A stretch of DNA of 64,000 nucleotides from Williamsia sterculiae. Its GTDB lineage: Bacteria; Actinomycetota; Actinomycetes; Mycobacteriales; Mycobacteriaceae. Location: positions 248,001 to 312,000 of the forward strand of contig NZ_FTNT01000004.1 of the NCBI RefSeq assembly GCF_900156495.1. The letters are read 5' to 3'. Below the pieces are notes generated by a model that saw nothing but the letters and a program-made list of their open reading frames with translations, made no database searches and was not told where the DNA came from. Shown here piece after piece: positions 19,714 to 27,570 of this stretch; position 1 is the stretch's first letter; every line of letters begins with the position of its first letter. The translations under genes were made by a program, and so were the position numbers.

Positions 19714-19961
19714 CCGACTCCTCCCTCAGTGCATCATGTAGCAGCCATTGGCCCCTCGATCCAGCATGCTGGCATACGTCAGTCATGATCCACCATGCTT
19801 GCGCCCGGGGCGTGACGAGGACATCGTCACCCTCGACCCGGCCTCGCCGGTTGGACGCGGAATCGACCTGGTCAAAGCCCTGGTCGAAGCCTTCCAGCGG
19901 CAGTGCGGCGCGGACCCGTTGACTTGGTCGAGGAAGAGCATACGGGTCCTTCGCGGCCCGA
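19714..19961. other. 248-bp spacer without a convincing gene
   Basis: Short open frames on both strands (for example 19748-19972 plus, and a minus-strand ATG near 19941 preceded by GAAGGA) have no recognisable domain. Base composition is that of the flanking island. It may be the remnant of a lost gene. Confidence 0.4.
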
Positions 19962-20726
19962 TCACTGACTGATGTAGACGAGAACACGTGGCCACGGCGC
20001 CCCCGCGCCGTGCAGAGTTGTGTACAGGTATGTACGTCGCATGCCCCGGCGTCCGACGCGTAGTGACTCAGCTCCGTGCGCTGGAGGATGCGAGGCGTAA
20101 TCGCGCCACAACCTATTGAACGCCGGCGTGGATTGCAGGTCATCGATTACTGACAGCGCCTTTGCGTCAGGCAGATTCTGGGCAAGTGTTAATTTCAGCA
20201 TGGCAATTGTGGCATTTGCCCTGGCGCGCCAATACACAAAAGAATGTCGAGCAGCTTCAGTGGTGAATATCCATCGTGCCAGATTGACGTGGTCGCTGTC
20301 GATCTCATGCGGCGTGAAAAACAGCTCATCAGCCAGTTCATTGGTGGCCGAAATGGTGAGATCGTCTTCTATGAGCAGCGCCGGCCCCAGATGATGCTCT
20401 CTTACCAGCGTGACCAGGTGGGATTGGAGTTGGCTATCGGCAACAATCCGCCACTGCGGCGGGCGTACCAGCAGATCAGCGTACTCGCGGTCACTTGAGG
20501 ACCAACCCATCACGGTGCCGAGCGATGCCATGACCTGCTGTGACGGCGCAGAGGCACGGCCCTGTTCAAGCTTTGTGTAGTAGTCCGTGCTGATCGCGGC
20601 CGCGTCAGCAACCTCTTCCCGTCGCTGACCAGTCACGCGACGACCTTGCCAAGCGTCCAGGTCACCCGGGGGTGTCAGCGTATTGCGACGAGCCCGCAGG
20701 AATCGGCCCAACTCTTCGAGACTCAT
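19962..20726 (-). CDS. XRE-family regulator with MmyB-like ligand domain
   Basis: 254 residues. The N-terminal HTH (MSLEELGRFLRARRNTLTP..., GQRREEVADAAAISTDYYTK, LEQGRASAPSQQVMASL) is the actinobacterial MmyB/ClgR-like type. The rest (about residues 100-250) is the MmyB-like receptor domain with RWIFTTEAARHSFVYWRARA. Regulators of this type usually control adjacent oxidoreductase genes in response to a small molecule. The start at 20726 overlaps the stop of the DJ-1/PfpI gene (ATGA), so both are on one transcript. Codon third positions are less GC-rich than in the core genes, which fits transfer. Confidence 0.88.
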   Translation of the reverse strand: MSLEELGRFLRARRNTLTPPGDLDAWQGRRVTGQRREEVADAAAISTDYYTKLEQGRASAPSQQVMASLGTVMGWSSSDREYADLLVRPPQWRIVADSQLQSHLVTLVREHHLGPALLIEDDLTISATNELADELFFTPHEIDSDHVNLARWIFTTEAARHSFVYWRARANATIAMLKLTLAQNLPDAKALSVIDDLQSTPAFNRLWRDYASHPPAHGAESLRVGRRGMRRTYLYTTLHGAGAPWPRVLVYISQ

Positions 20727-21373
20727 GGACGACCGAGGAGGGTGCCTGCAATTTCGTCGGCGAAGGCACGCAAATCGATGGGACGTCGCGAGGTGATGAG
20801 CCGCCAAGCATCGGTGTCGCTGGACACAACTGGTTGGTCGACCCAATCAGCGCCTGCATTGAGTAAGTCACTCCGCAGACTCGGGAAGGAAGTCACTGTC
20901 TTTCCGGGTAGCAAATCAGTCTCGATGAGAAGCCACGGTGAATGACAAATCATTGCGACTGGTTTTCCTGCAGCCGCGAACTCGGTGATGATGCCAACTG
21001 CAGTGCGGTTGAGTCTCAGACGGTCGGCATTGACAACCCCGCCTGGAAAAATAGCGATGTCGTACGCGTTGGGATCAAGGGAATCGAGGTCGAGGTCGGC
21101 ATCGACTCTTTCGGCACGCTCCACATCGTCCACGACTGTCTGTACGACGCGTCCCCTGGGCGATGCTATGGACACACGAATCTCTCGTGCCGTGAGGTCG
21201 GCGACAGGACGTAGCAGTTCATCGCGTTCGACACCTGCCCAGTGTGTGACTACGAGCGCGTGGGGCACCGGGACTGTCGTCACAATTACTGCCTTCTGTT
21301 CGGGCGCGAGCCGGGGCTGAGCGGCAGCGACGCTGAGGTACCCAGTGTGACCGTAACGCCTGGCGCCGATCAA
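20723..21373 (-). CDS. DJ-1/PfpI-family protein (class I amidotransferase-like)
   Basis: 216 residues. ELLRPVADLTAREIRVSIAS gives the first beta-alpha unit, YDIAIFPGG the acidic-loop strand, and KPVAMICHSPWLLI the nucleophile elbow with the conserved Cys and His of DJ-1/PfpI proteins. Members act as glyoxalase III/deglycase, chaperone or protease. The start is uncertain: the ATG at 21373 gives about 36 extra N-terminal residues, and GTG codons nearer VPHALVVTHWAG would give the usual length. It is coupled to the XRE regulator by ATGA, which suggests that regulator controls its own operon. Confidence 0.82.
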   Translation of the reverse strand: MIGARRYGHTGYLSVAAAQPRLAPEQKAVIVTTVPVPHALVVTHWAGVERDELLRPVADLTAREIRVSIASPRGRVVQTVVDDVERAERVDADLDLDSLDPNAYDIAIFPGGVVNADRLRLNRTAVGIITEFAAAGKPVAMICHSPWLLIETDLLPGKTVTSFPSLRSDLLNAGADWVDQPVVSSDTDAWRLITSRRPIDLRAFADEIAGTLLGRP

Positions 21374-21477
21374 CCCGTTCTCTCTGAGGGTGGCTCTGTC
21401 TCACCCTGTTTCAGCGACCTCGATGAGCGATAGCGTTCGAATCGAGGCCGGACCATAACACCTTTAAAGGAGGACGC

Positions 21478-22674
21478 ATGCTGACTACTCGGAGACTGGG
21501 GCCACCTAACCGGACGGATCGGCGGCGTTCGTTGCCACTGAAACGAGTTGCTGTGTCCCCATGGGTGCCGTGCGTCATGGTCGCCGGACTTCTCGCGTGT
21601 GGCGGTTGTGACTCGAACCCGCCTGTCACGACGTCCACCTCGACACAGTCGACCGATCCCAACGTCCTCACCGAAGTGTTCGCCAGTGACCGAGTCGTGA
21701 ATGGGATTGTCGTCACACCGGGTGGGCGGAGATTTGTGGTCTACACACAGACCGAGGGTCGAGGCGTACAAGTGGCCGAACTCTCTCCTCGTGACGGCCG
21801 ACCGATTCCTTACCCAGACCAACGTTGGAACAGCACGAGACACGATCCGCGAACCGGTTTGGTCAAGGCCAACACTATCCGTCTCGGCCCCGACGGCGCC
21901 CTGTGGATCATTGATGGTGGCGCACCGGACTTTGGCGAACCTGCAGTTCGCGGTGCCGCCCGCCTGATTCGCGTCGACCTGACCAGCAACACGGTCACCC
22001 GGGTCTACCCCATTTCGCAGAAGAGCACCAGCTTCATCGACGACGTGCGATTTCGAGGCAACATGGCCTATCTCACTGATGCAGGAAGCCCGGGGCTCAT
22101 TTCGTTGAATCTACAGACCGGGCTCAACTGGCGTGTTCTCGATGGGGCGCCGGAGACTACCGCAAGACGGGCAATGCTGGGCGGAGGCGGCCGTGAACTT
22201 CGTAAGCCGGATAACAGCCCGGTGAAACTTCATGCCGACCAGATCGAGGTATCACCGCAGGGTGACGTTGTGTACTTTTCGCCGGCATCAGGACCGATAT
22301 TCTCTATCGACGCCAGGCTGCTCGATGCCCCCGAACTATCGGACAAGGCGACTCGCAATGTTCGCAAGTTTGCCGACTTTGGCACAATCGGTGGCACTGC
22401 GATGGACGCTGAAGGCACGCTGTACGTCAGCGACCCCGAGAATCATCGCATCGAAGCCATCTCCGCCACAGGCAACCACAGAACCGTCATCGCCGATCCG
22501 CGACTTGCCTGGCCAGACGCGTTATGGATTACCCGCGACCACAGGCTGTACATTCCAGCAGCTCAGCTCGATCGAACTCCAGGCATGAATTCCGGCCGGA
22601 ACGAACTCCAGTTTCCGATACGAGTCTTCAGCGTACCCATCGCAGCTGGTCCAGCACCAAACGATCACAATTGA
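21478..22674 (+). CDS. secreted lipoprotein of the major royal jelly/yellow family
   Basis: 398 residues with a strong AAAGGAGGA site 4 bp before the ATG. A basic N-region and hydrophobic stretch end in a lipobox (GLLAC, Cys near residue 42), then a Thr/Ser-rich linker. The body is a beta-propeller: VVNGIVVTPGGRRFVVYTQ, TIRLGPDGALWIIDGG, SFIDDVRFRGNMAYLTDAGS, KLHADQIEVSPQGDVVYFSP and TAMDAEGTLYVSDPENHRIE match the MRJP/yellow (lactonase-like) repeats. It is likely an anchored extracytoplasmic sugar-acid lactonase or ligand-binding protein. It heads a row with a cupin and an LEH-like gene. The activity is unproven. Confidence 0.82.
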   Translation: MLTTRRLGPPNRTDRRRSLPLKRVAVSPWVPCVMVAGLLACGGCDSNPPVTTSTSTQSTDPNVLTEVFASDRVVNGIVVTPGGRRFVVYTQTEGRGVQVAELSPRDGRPIPYPDQRWNSTRHDPRTGLVKANTIRLGPDGALWIIDGGAPDFGEPAVRGAARLIRVDLTSNTVTRVYPISQKSTSFIDDVRFRGNMAYLTDAGSPGLISLNLQTGLNWRVLDGAPETTARRAMLGGGGRELRKPDNSPVKLHADQIEVSPQGDVVYFSPASGPIFSIDARLLDAPELSDKATRNVRKFADFGTIGGTAMDAEGTLYVSDPENHRIEAISATGNHRTVIADPRLAWPDALWITRDHRLYIPAAQLDRTPGMNSGRNELQFPIRVFSVPIAAGPAPNDHN

Positions 22675-22725
22675 CTCGTTTCACTCCGATCCGTGGACCG
22701 ACCATAATTGAAAGGAACCCCCAAA

Positions 22726-23151
22726 ATGTCAGAGTTCATCCCACAAACAGACAACAACAGGCAGGTATTTGATGTCTTTGCCGAGATTCGCGACCTACCC
22801 GACGAGTCTGACGCAATGCTCACCGATGTGTACTTCAGCGATTTTCCCGAGGCGAGCAGTCGCATTTTCCGAATCTATCAGACCTTACCCCTGCACTACC
22901 ACGAAGACTGCGATGAGCACCTCTATGTCGTGTCGGGGGAGGGATTGTTCCACCTCGACGGCAAGGAATTGCAGGCAAAGCCCGGAGATTTCCTGAGGTT
23001 CGCCCGGCGACAGGTACATGGTTTCCCACGTATCGACGTCCATCCATTCGTTGTACTTGCAATTGATGTTCCTCGTCGTCGCCCCGATGACATTACGTTC
23101 ATCAACCCAGACGAGGGCAATGCTCAGAAATTCATGGCCCGTAACAACTGA
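22726..23151 (+). CDS. small cupin-domain protein
   Basis: 141 residues, one beta barrel. Cupin motif 1 is LHYHEDCDEHLYVVSGEG and motif 2 is PGDFLRFARRQVHGFP. Metal-ligand candidates are the two His of HYH, the Glu of DEH and the motif 2 His, so a metal is probably bound. AAAGGA lies 9 bp before the ATG at 22726; a TTG at 22708 would put the ribosome site inside the gene. It lies 51 bp after the MRJP-like gene with no terminator between, so it is probably co-transcribed. It could be an isomerase, dioxygenase or sugar binder. Confidence 0.85.
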   Translation: MSEFIPQTDNNRQVFDVFAEIRDLPDESDAMLTDVYFSDFPEASSRIFRIYQTLPLHYHEDCDEHLYVVSGEGLFHLDGKELQAKPGDFLRFARRQVHGFPRIDVHPFVVLAIDVPRRRPDDITFINPDEGNAQKFMARNN

Positions 23152-23181
23152 TACAGATTACGTCACCAGAAAGGGGATCTC

Positions 23182-23298
23182 GTGAAGTTGGCCTACCAAA
23201 CCCGGAACACATCCTCGATCCGGCCATGCTTCTCTCGCGACTTCGATCGCAATCCGGACCCCGCTTTGTGTGAGACGACGCGCATCCGTGGCCGTTGA
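23182..23298 (+). CDS. possible 38-residue ORF (remnant or small protein)
   Basis: GTG to TGA, starting MKLAYQTRNTSS, with AGAAAGGGG six bases upstream. The ribosome site is good but the protein is like nothing known to me, and it could be the stump of a deleted gene between the cupin and the LEH-like gene. The rest of the 23152-23387 spacer shows nothing definite. Confidence 0.25.
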   Translation: MKLAYQTRNTSSIRPCFSRDFDRNPDPALCETTRIRGR

Positions 23299-23387
23299 CG
23301 AAGCAGCAGTATCGGCCGTGCCGGTACTCTGCGATTGCATAGTCGGATGCGCACACCATGTGTGAACAAACCCGCATACTTGATGGC

Positions 23388-23879
23388 ATGCGAAATGAGG
23401 AAGTCTTGTCCCCCGCAGAACATGGGTACGACATCTCGCGAGACGTGGTCAGCAGTTTTTTGCGATCGCTGACGCATGGTGATATCGAGGCGGCTCTGGC
23501 ACTGGTCGGCGACGACATCGTCTACACCAATGTCTCATTGGCCACCCTTCGTGGTAAACAGCGAACAGCAGCGGCACTCAGACTTCTCAACAACCGGTGG
23601 GCCGGCATGAAGGTGCAGGTTGATAACATCGCCGCTAATGGCACCATTGTGCTGACCGAACGAATCGACGAGATACGTGTTGGTCCGCTGTTCATCCACT
23701 CGTGGGTATGCGGCAGATTCGAAGTTCGCGGCGGTCAGATTGTCGTCTGGCGCGACTACTTCGATTTCTTTGCGACCGCCAAGGCTTGTGCACGCGGACT
23801 TGCGGCAATTGTTTTCCCTCGTCTTCGTATCCGGCTGACCCGTGGGCGGGACTCACACCATTCCTACCTGTGCCGATGA
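23388..23879 (+). CDS. limonene-1,2-epoxide-hydrolase-like (SnoaL/NTF2 fold) protein
   Basis: 163 residues. SFLRSLTHGDIEAALALVGD begins the NTF2-like cone. The LEH catalytic set appears intact: Arg and Asp in LTERIDEIRVG and Asp in VVWRDYFDFF correspond to the R-x-D ... D triad of Rhodococcus limonene-1,2-epoxide hydrolase. It probably hydrates an epoxide of a hydrophobic substrate. An earlier ATG at 23358 is possible; 23388 is nearer the usual length. A basic tail of about 20 residues follows the fold. No partner monooxygenase is seen nearby. Confidence 0.78.
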   Translation: MRNEEVLSPAEHGYDISRDVVSSFLRSLTHGDIEAALALVGDDIVYTNVSLATLRGKQRTAAALRLLNNRWAGMKVQVDNIAANGTIVLTERIDEIRVGPLFIHSWVCGRFEVRGGQIVVWRDYFDFFATAKACARGLAAIVFPRLRIRLTRGRDSHHSYLCR

Positions 23880-24009
23880 GTGACGCTCGATTTGTCCGAG
23901 GAAGCCCATCTCTGCGGTGTCACTCCACACCGTATGTGGTTGTAGTTCAGCCAGTTCCGACGCAGCAGCTACATCGGTGGTGTCTCACGTCGAACACCGT
24001 TCGCGGAAT

Positions 24010-24651
24010 TCATTCCGTCGTCACCGAGGTGGAGATGGTGGTGCCGAGGCGTGCGATGGTGTCGAGGACTCGGTAGCTACGGGCGGTCATCTGGTCGGCG
24101 GTCTGGTCTGGATGTCGTAACCACCACTGCACCATGGACGTCACGATGGCTTCCCACACGTCGGCCAAGACCGCCACGTCGTCGGGTTCGATGTGCCCGA
24201 GGTCAGGTGTGGCCGCGAGGAGTGCCGAGACTCCCTGTAAGCCCTGCCCGGAGATTCGGCGTCTTTGCTCCTGGGCGGCGGTATAGGCGTGTGATCCCCG
24301 GGTAGTGGTGCGGTCCTGTAGCACCGTCCAGTCGTGTGGCCGGGGTTGAAGGGCTGCGAAGATGGCGGCGAGGGTATCGGCGGCGGTCATCAGCGTGGGA
24401 GTACCGGCGGCCAGAACGTCGTCGATACGGCTGGCGAGACTGTCGCCAGCCCTGGTGACACACGCGACGAAGAGACCCTCTTTGGAGCCGAAGTATTGCA
24501 TGACCAATGGTTTGGACACACCTGCGCTCGCCGCGATTGCTGCGACCCGTGCTCCCATATAGGTGTCTCGGCCAAACTCGGCGACAGCCGCGTCGAGGAT
24601 TATTGCTTCTCGGTGCGCCCGCGGCATACCGCGAGTGCCGACATGAGTCAC
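24010..24651 (-). CDS. TetR-family regulator
   Basis: 213 residues from the GTG that overlaps the sterol-desaturase stop (GTGA). The HTH reads REAIILDAAVAEFGRDTYMG, VAAIAASAGVSKPLVMQYFG, SKEGLF, which is typical TetR. The C-terminal half is an unclassified ligand domain with WTVLQDRTTTRGSHAYTAAQ. Coupling to the desaturase suggests it controls that operon, and a short palindrome lies in front of it. The ligand may be a sterol or fatty acid, but this is inference. Confidence 0.9.
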   Translation of the reverse strand: MTHVGTRGMPRAHREAIILDAAVAEFGRDTYMGARVAAIAASAGVSKPLVMQYFGSKEGLFVACVTRAGDSLASRIDDVLAAGTPTLMTAADTLAAIFAALQPRPHDWTVLQDRTTTRGSHAYTAAQEQRRRISGQGLQGVSALLAATPDLGHIEPDDVAVLADVWEAIVTSMVQWWLRHPDQTADQMTARSYRVLDTIARLGTTISTSVTTE

Positions 24652-25649
24652 GCCGGCCCCGCCGCGGCCGGCGTTGCGCCGTCGGCGGGCTCGGCGACGA
24701 CCGTGGCAGCGAGCTGCGCATCGCGCAATCGATCCGGCTGCCACCCGGGAGGGCCGACCACGTACCCGAGCCGCTCGCGAAACGACCGCGCCGAGCGCAG
24801 ATCACGAACTACGTTCGCATACTCGAAGTACTCCAGTTTGAACGGATTATGAGTGGTGACGGGCTTGGTCAGGCCATACTTCGGCGTGTGCAACTCCTGC
24901 TGAAACGTACCGAAGATGCGGTCCCAAATAATCAAAATGCCACCATAATTCTTGTCCAGGTACTCGGGGTCGCTGCCATGGTGCACCCGGTGATGCGAGG
25001 GGGTGTTGAGCACGAACTCAACCGGACGGGGCAGCCGACCGATGTATTCGGTATGAGGATAGAACTGGTAGATGAGATTGAAGCCGAAAGCGACGTATAT
25101 GGTCCACGGTGTGAATCCCAGCAACGGGAGCGGTAACCAGAAGATCGCTTCGGACCACGGATTCCACTTCTGTCGCAGCGCGGTGCCCAGATTGAAGTGC
25201 TCACTGGAGTGATGCGCCTGGTGCGCGGCCCAACCGATACGGACGCGATGCGAGAACCGGTGATTGCAATACCAGGTCAGGTCGACCACCACGAAGAGCA
25301 ACACCCAGCTCCACCACGTCACCGGAATATGCCACAGCGCCACATACGTCCAGATCGCGGCGAACAACAACAGCGTCAGCGACTTGAACACCAACATCGC
25401 GACCACCGCGCCCGACCCCATCATCAAACTGGTGCGAGTGTCGGCGAACGAGTACCCGGTCTTTGCTGTCGGTGCGGCGGGCACCCTGCCATGAGAATCG
25501 CCGCCATCCTCCCACCGATCGCGGGCCGCATCTCGGCGTTTCTCGACCGCTAGCATCACCGCCTCAGCGGTCACGAGCGCGAGGAAAAACGGAGTCGCGA
25601 ACACGACCGGGTTCTCAACGTGTTCCCACACTCTGTGCATCGCCGACAT
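24648..25649 (-). CDS. sterol desaturase / fatty acid hydroxylase family membrane di-iron enzyme
   Basis: 333 residues. Helices lie near residues 18-35, 78-100 and 105-125. The eight-histidine di-iron set is clear: HRFSH, HQAHHSSEHFN and HHRVHH, with HTEY between. Such enzymes hydroxylate or desaturate lipids with O2 at the membrane. The C-terminus ends in an Ala/Pro-rich tail. It is the first gene of a two-gene operon with a TetR regulator. It lies at the right edge of the accessory island. The substrate is unknown. Confidence 0.92.
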   Translation of the reverse strand: MSAMHRVWEHVENPVVFATPFFLALVTAEAVMLAVEKRRDAARDRWEDGGDSHGRVPAAPTAKTGYSFADTRTSLMMGSGAVVAMLVFKSLTLLLFAAIWTYVALWHIPVTWWSWVLLFVVVDLTWYCNHRFSHRVRIGWAAHQAHHSSEHFNLGTALRQKWNPWSEAIFWLPLPLLGFTPWTIYVAFGFNLIYQFYPHTEYIGRLPRPVEFVLNTPSHHRVHHGSDPEYLDKNYGGILIIWDRIFGTFQQELHTPKYGLTKPVTTHNPFKLEYFEYANVVRDLRSARSFRERLGYVVGPPGWQPDRLRDAQLAATVVAEPADGATPAAAGPA

Positions 25650-25677
25650 CGAACAGACCTCCCGTAATTGACCTGAC

Positions 25678-25688
25678 GGTAAGTTACC
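25678..25688. promoter_or_regulatory. candidate operator before the desaturase-TetR operon
   Basis: GGTAAGTTACC, a perfect 5+1+5 palindrome 29 bp upstream of the desaturase ATG, placed where the downstream TetR protein could repress its own operon. Confidence 0.45.
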
Positions 25689-25884
25689 ATTCGTTCACTT
25701 TGTCTTCAAGACCGTGTCGCAGCGGATGCGTCGCCCACGCAAGCCTCGATCAGGGCGTCGAATTGCCAGGAGGCGAGCAGTGGCGCGCGCCCGCGGGCAT
25801 CGAATCGCCCGATTCGGGCAGTACATCCGGAGCGAACGGACCACCCAGAAGCGGGTCGCCTCGCGGCTGCGGCGGGCGTCCCGT

Positions 25885-26820
25885 CTACCGCGAATCCGGT
25901 GCCGGACCCACCACCCGACGATGGCTGAAGAACTCCCGCTCCGCGCCGGAGATCGGGTCGACGAACGCCAACCGGTGCGCGACCAGCCGCAGCGGTCGGC
26001 TGAAGTCACCGGCATCGGGTAACGCCGCCAACTCCGGGCGGACCTGCGGGTACAGCGGGTCGTCGACGATCCCGACCCCCAGCGCCGCCATGTGCATCCG
26101 CAGCTGGTGTGTACGACCGGTGTGCGGCCATAACCGGTACTCACCGGTCCGGGCGTCGAGCAGTTCGATGGTGCTGCGTGCATTCACCGGTCCGTCCACA
26201 ACCCGGGCGCGCAGGTCACCGGCAGTCTTGACGATCCGGTCCGCGACCTCGACGGCGGCCGTCAACTCCGGTCGCACCGGCGCCAACGCTCGATACTCCT
26301 TCTCGACCATGCGGTCGGCGAACAATCGTTGATAGTCGGCGCGGACGCCCGGCCGGAGGGTGAACACCAGCACTCCCGCGGTCAACCGGTCCAGGCGATG
26401 GGCCGGACTGACGGCGTCGATGCCGAGGGTCCGACGCAGCCGGACCAGCGCAGACTCCACCACATGACTGCCACGCGGCATCGTGGCCAGGAAATGCGGT
26501 TTGTCCACCACCACGATGTCGTCGTCGCGGTACAGGACGGGTAGGTCGAACGGCACCTGCGCCTCGACGGGCAGGTCTCGGTACAGATAGACCGTGGTGT
26601 TCACCACCGCGGGTGCGTCGAGGTCGACGACGTCGCCGGCAGCACCCAGCACCTCACCCATGGCCACCCGTCGCCGCAGGTCGTCGAGAGTCAGTCCCGC
26701 ACACGACGGCACGGCGAGGATCGCGGACGCCACCGATCCCGCGCCGTCGCGCAGCACCACCCGGGTGGCGTCCACGCCGTCGCGCGGTGGGAGCGGTGAC
26801 GTGCGCCGACGACGTGCCAT
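25885..26820 (-). CDS. RluA-family pseudouridine synthase
   Basis: 311 residues. The central catalytic block contains AHRLDRLTAGVLVFT with the nucleophilic Asp of RluA enzymes. The N-terminal part has VVVDKPHFLATMP, and GRTHQLRMHMAALG and IVDDPLY are the later family motifs. It converts uridine to pseudouridine in rRNA or tRNA; the target position is unknown. The first about 60 residues are a short N-terminal extension without a clear S4 domain. About 195 bp downstream (25690-25884) hold no recognisable gene. It marks the return to the conserved backbone. Confidence 0.92.
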   Translation of the reverse strand: MARRRRTSPLPPRDGVDATRVVLRDGAGSVASAILAVPSCAGLTLDDLRRRVAMGEVLGAAGDVVDLDAPAVVNTTVYLYRDLPVEAQVPFDLPVLYRDDDIVVVDKPHFLATMPRGSHVVESALVRLRRTLGIDAVSPAHRLDRLTAGVLVFTLRPGVRADYQRLFADRMVEKEYRALAPVRPELTAAVEVADRIVKTAGDLRARVVDGPVNARSTIELLDARTGEYRLWPHTGRTHQLRMHMAALGVGIVDDPLYPQVRPELAALPDAGDFSRPLRLVAHRLAFVDPISGAEREFFSHRRVVGPAPDSR

Positions 26821-26834
26821 CGTCGATCGCCCGC

Positions 26835-27272
26835 CTACTTCTCCAGCAGACCCTTGAGGTTGCCGAGGAGCTTGTCCTGAATCTTGTTCAGGCCCTTCGG
26901 TGCGAACGTCCTCTCGAAGAAGCCGCCGATACCTCCGGCTCCGGCCCAGGTGGTGGTGGTCACCACGGTCGACCCGGTCCCCTTCGGCACCACCTTGTAC
27001 TCGGTGATCATCGAGGAGTTGTCGTCACGCTCGGTGATGGTCGAGTCGACGACGCCGACCGTCGCCTTGACGTCTCGTGAGCGTTTGGACGTGGCCTGGA
27101 GGGTCCATTCGGCGACGGTTCCGGTGCCCGTACCACCGGTGAGCACCTGGAAGTCGAGGTACTCGTCGGGCAATATCTGCGGGCGCACCCCGCTGTAGTC
27201 GCTGAGCGCGGCCAGCACCTTCTCCGGCGTCGCGTTGATGTCGATCGACTTGGTTGCGGTCACCTGTCCCAC
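26835..27272 (-). CDS. SRPBCC (polyketide cyclase/START-like) family protein
   Basis: 145 residues. VTATKSIDINATPEKVLAAL opens the fold, with a long beta sheet and a C-terminal helix ending KIQDKLLGNLKGLLE. This is the usual SRPBCC ligand pocket fold. The GTG at 27272 is preceded by GGAGTGATTC; another GTG at 27263 is possible, while an ATG at 27644 would run through the opposite promoter region. It corresponds by position to Rv3718c of M. tuberculosis. The ligand is unknown. It lies 14 bp from the RluA gene and probably reads into it. Confidence 0.85.
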   Translation of the reverse strand: MGQVTATKSIDINATPEKVLAALSDYSGVRPQILPDEYLDFQVLTGGTGTGTVAEWTLQATSKRSRDVKATVGVVDSTITERDDNSSMITEYKVVPKGTGSTVVTTTTWAGAGGIGGFFERTFAPKGLNKIQDKLLGNLKGLLEK

Positions 27273-27570
27273 GTGTGAATCACTCCGATCTCGGTCGCGC
27301 GTACGAGCCGTAGCCGCCCACACGCTGTGTGAGACGAGCCTGCCAGACTCGGTCGCGGTAACCCAGCGGACGTCGGTCACATCGCCGGACGGTCGCGACG
27401 ATGAACGGCAGTCGACGGTTGTGACACCGTCCGGTGCCGCCCGCACACCGGATTGGCGGCTCCTGGTCGATCGTCCTACTCTCAGACAGTTGGGGTGAAC
27501 GGTTCGCGGTGGCCCCTGATCGCAGTTCTGCGGATGGGAGCGTTCCGACGACGATGGGCCCCGAAACACG
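27273..27570. other. 298-bp divergent spacer (SRPBCC / FAD enzyme)
   Basis: The spacer carries the promoters of both genes. I see TACTCTCAGACAGTTGG near 27476 as a possible promoter element of the FAD enzyme but no strong palindrome and no gene. Confidence 0.4.

Noticed and set aside
19748-19972. Plus-strand 74-codon frame between the Imm10-like and XRE genes
   Set aside because: The codons look fair but there is no ribosome site and no homology I recognise; a competing minus-strand frame is equally open.
25714-26022. Plus-strand frame next to the RluA gene
   Set aside because: Arg-rich composition typical of a shadow frame, and most of it lies opposite the RluA coding region.
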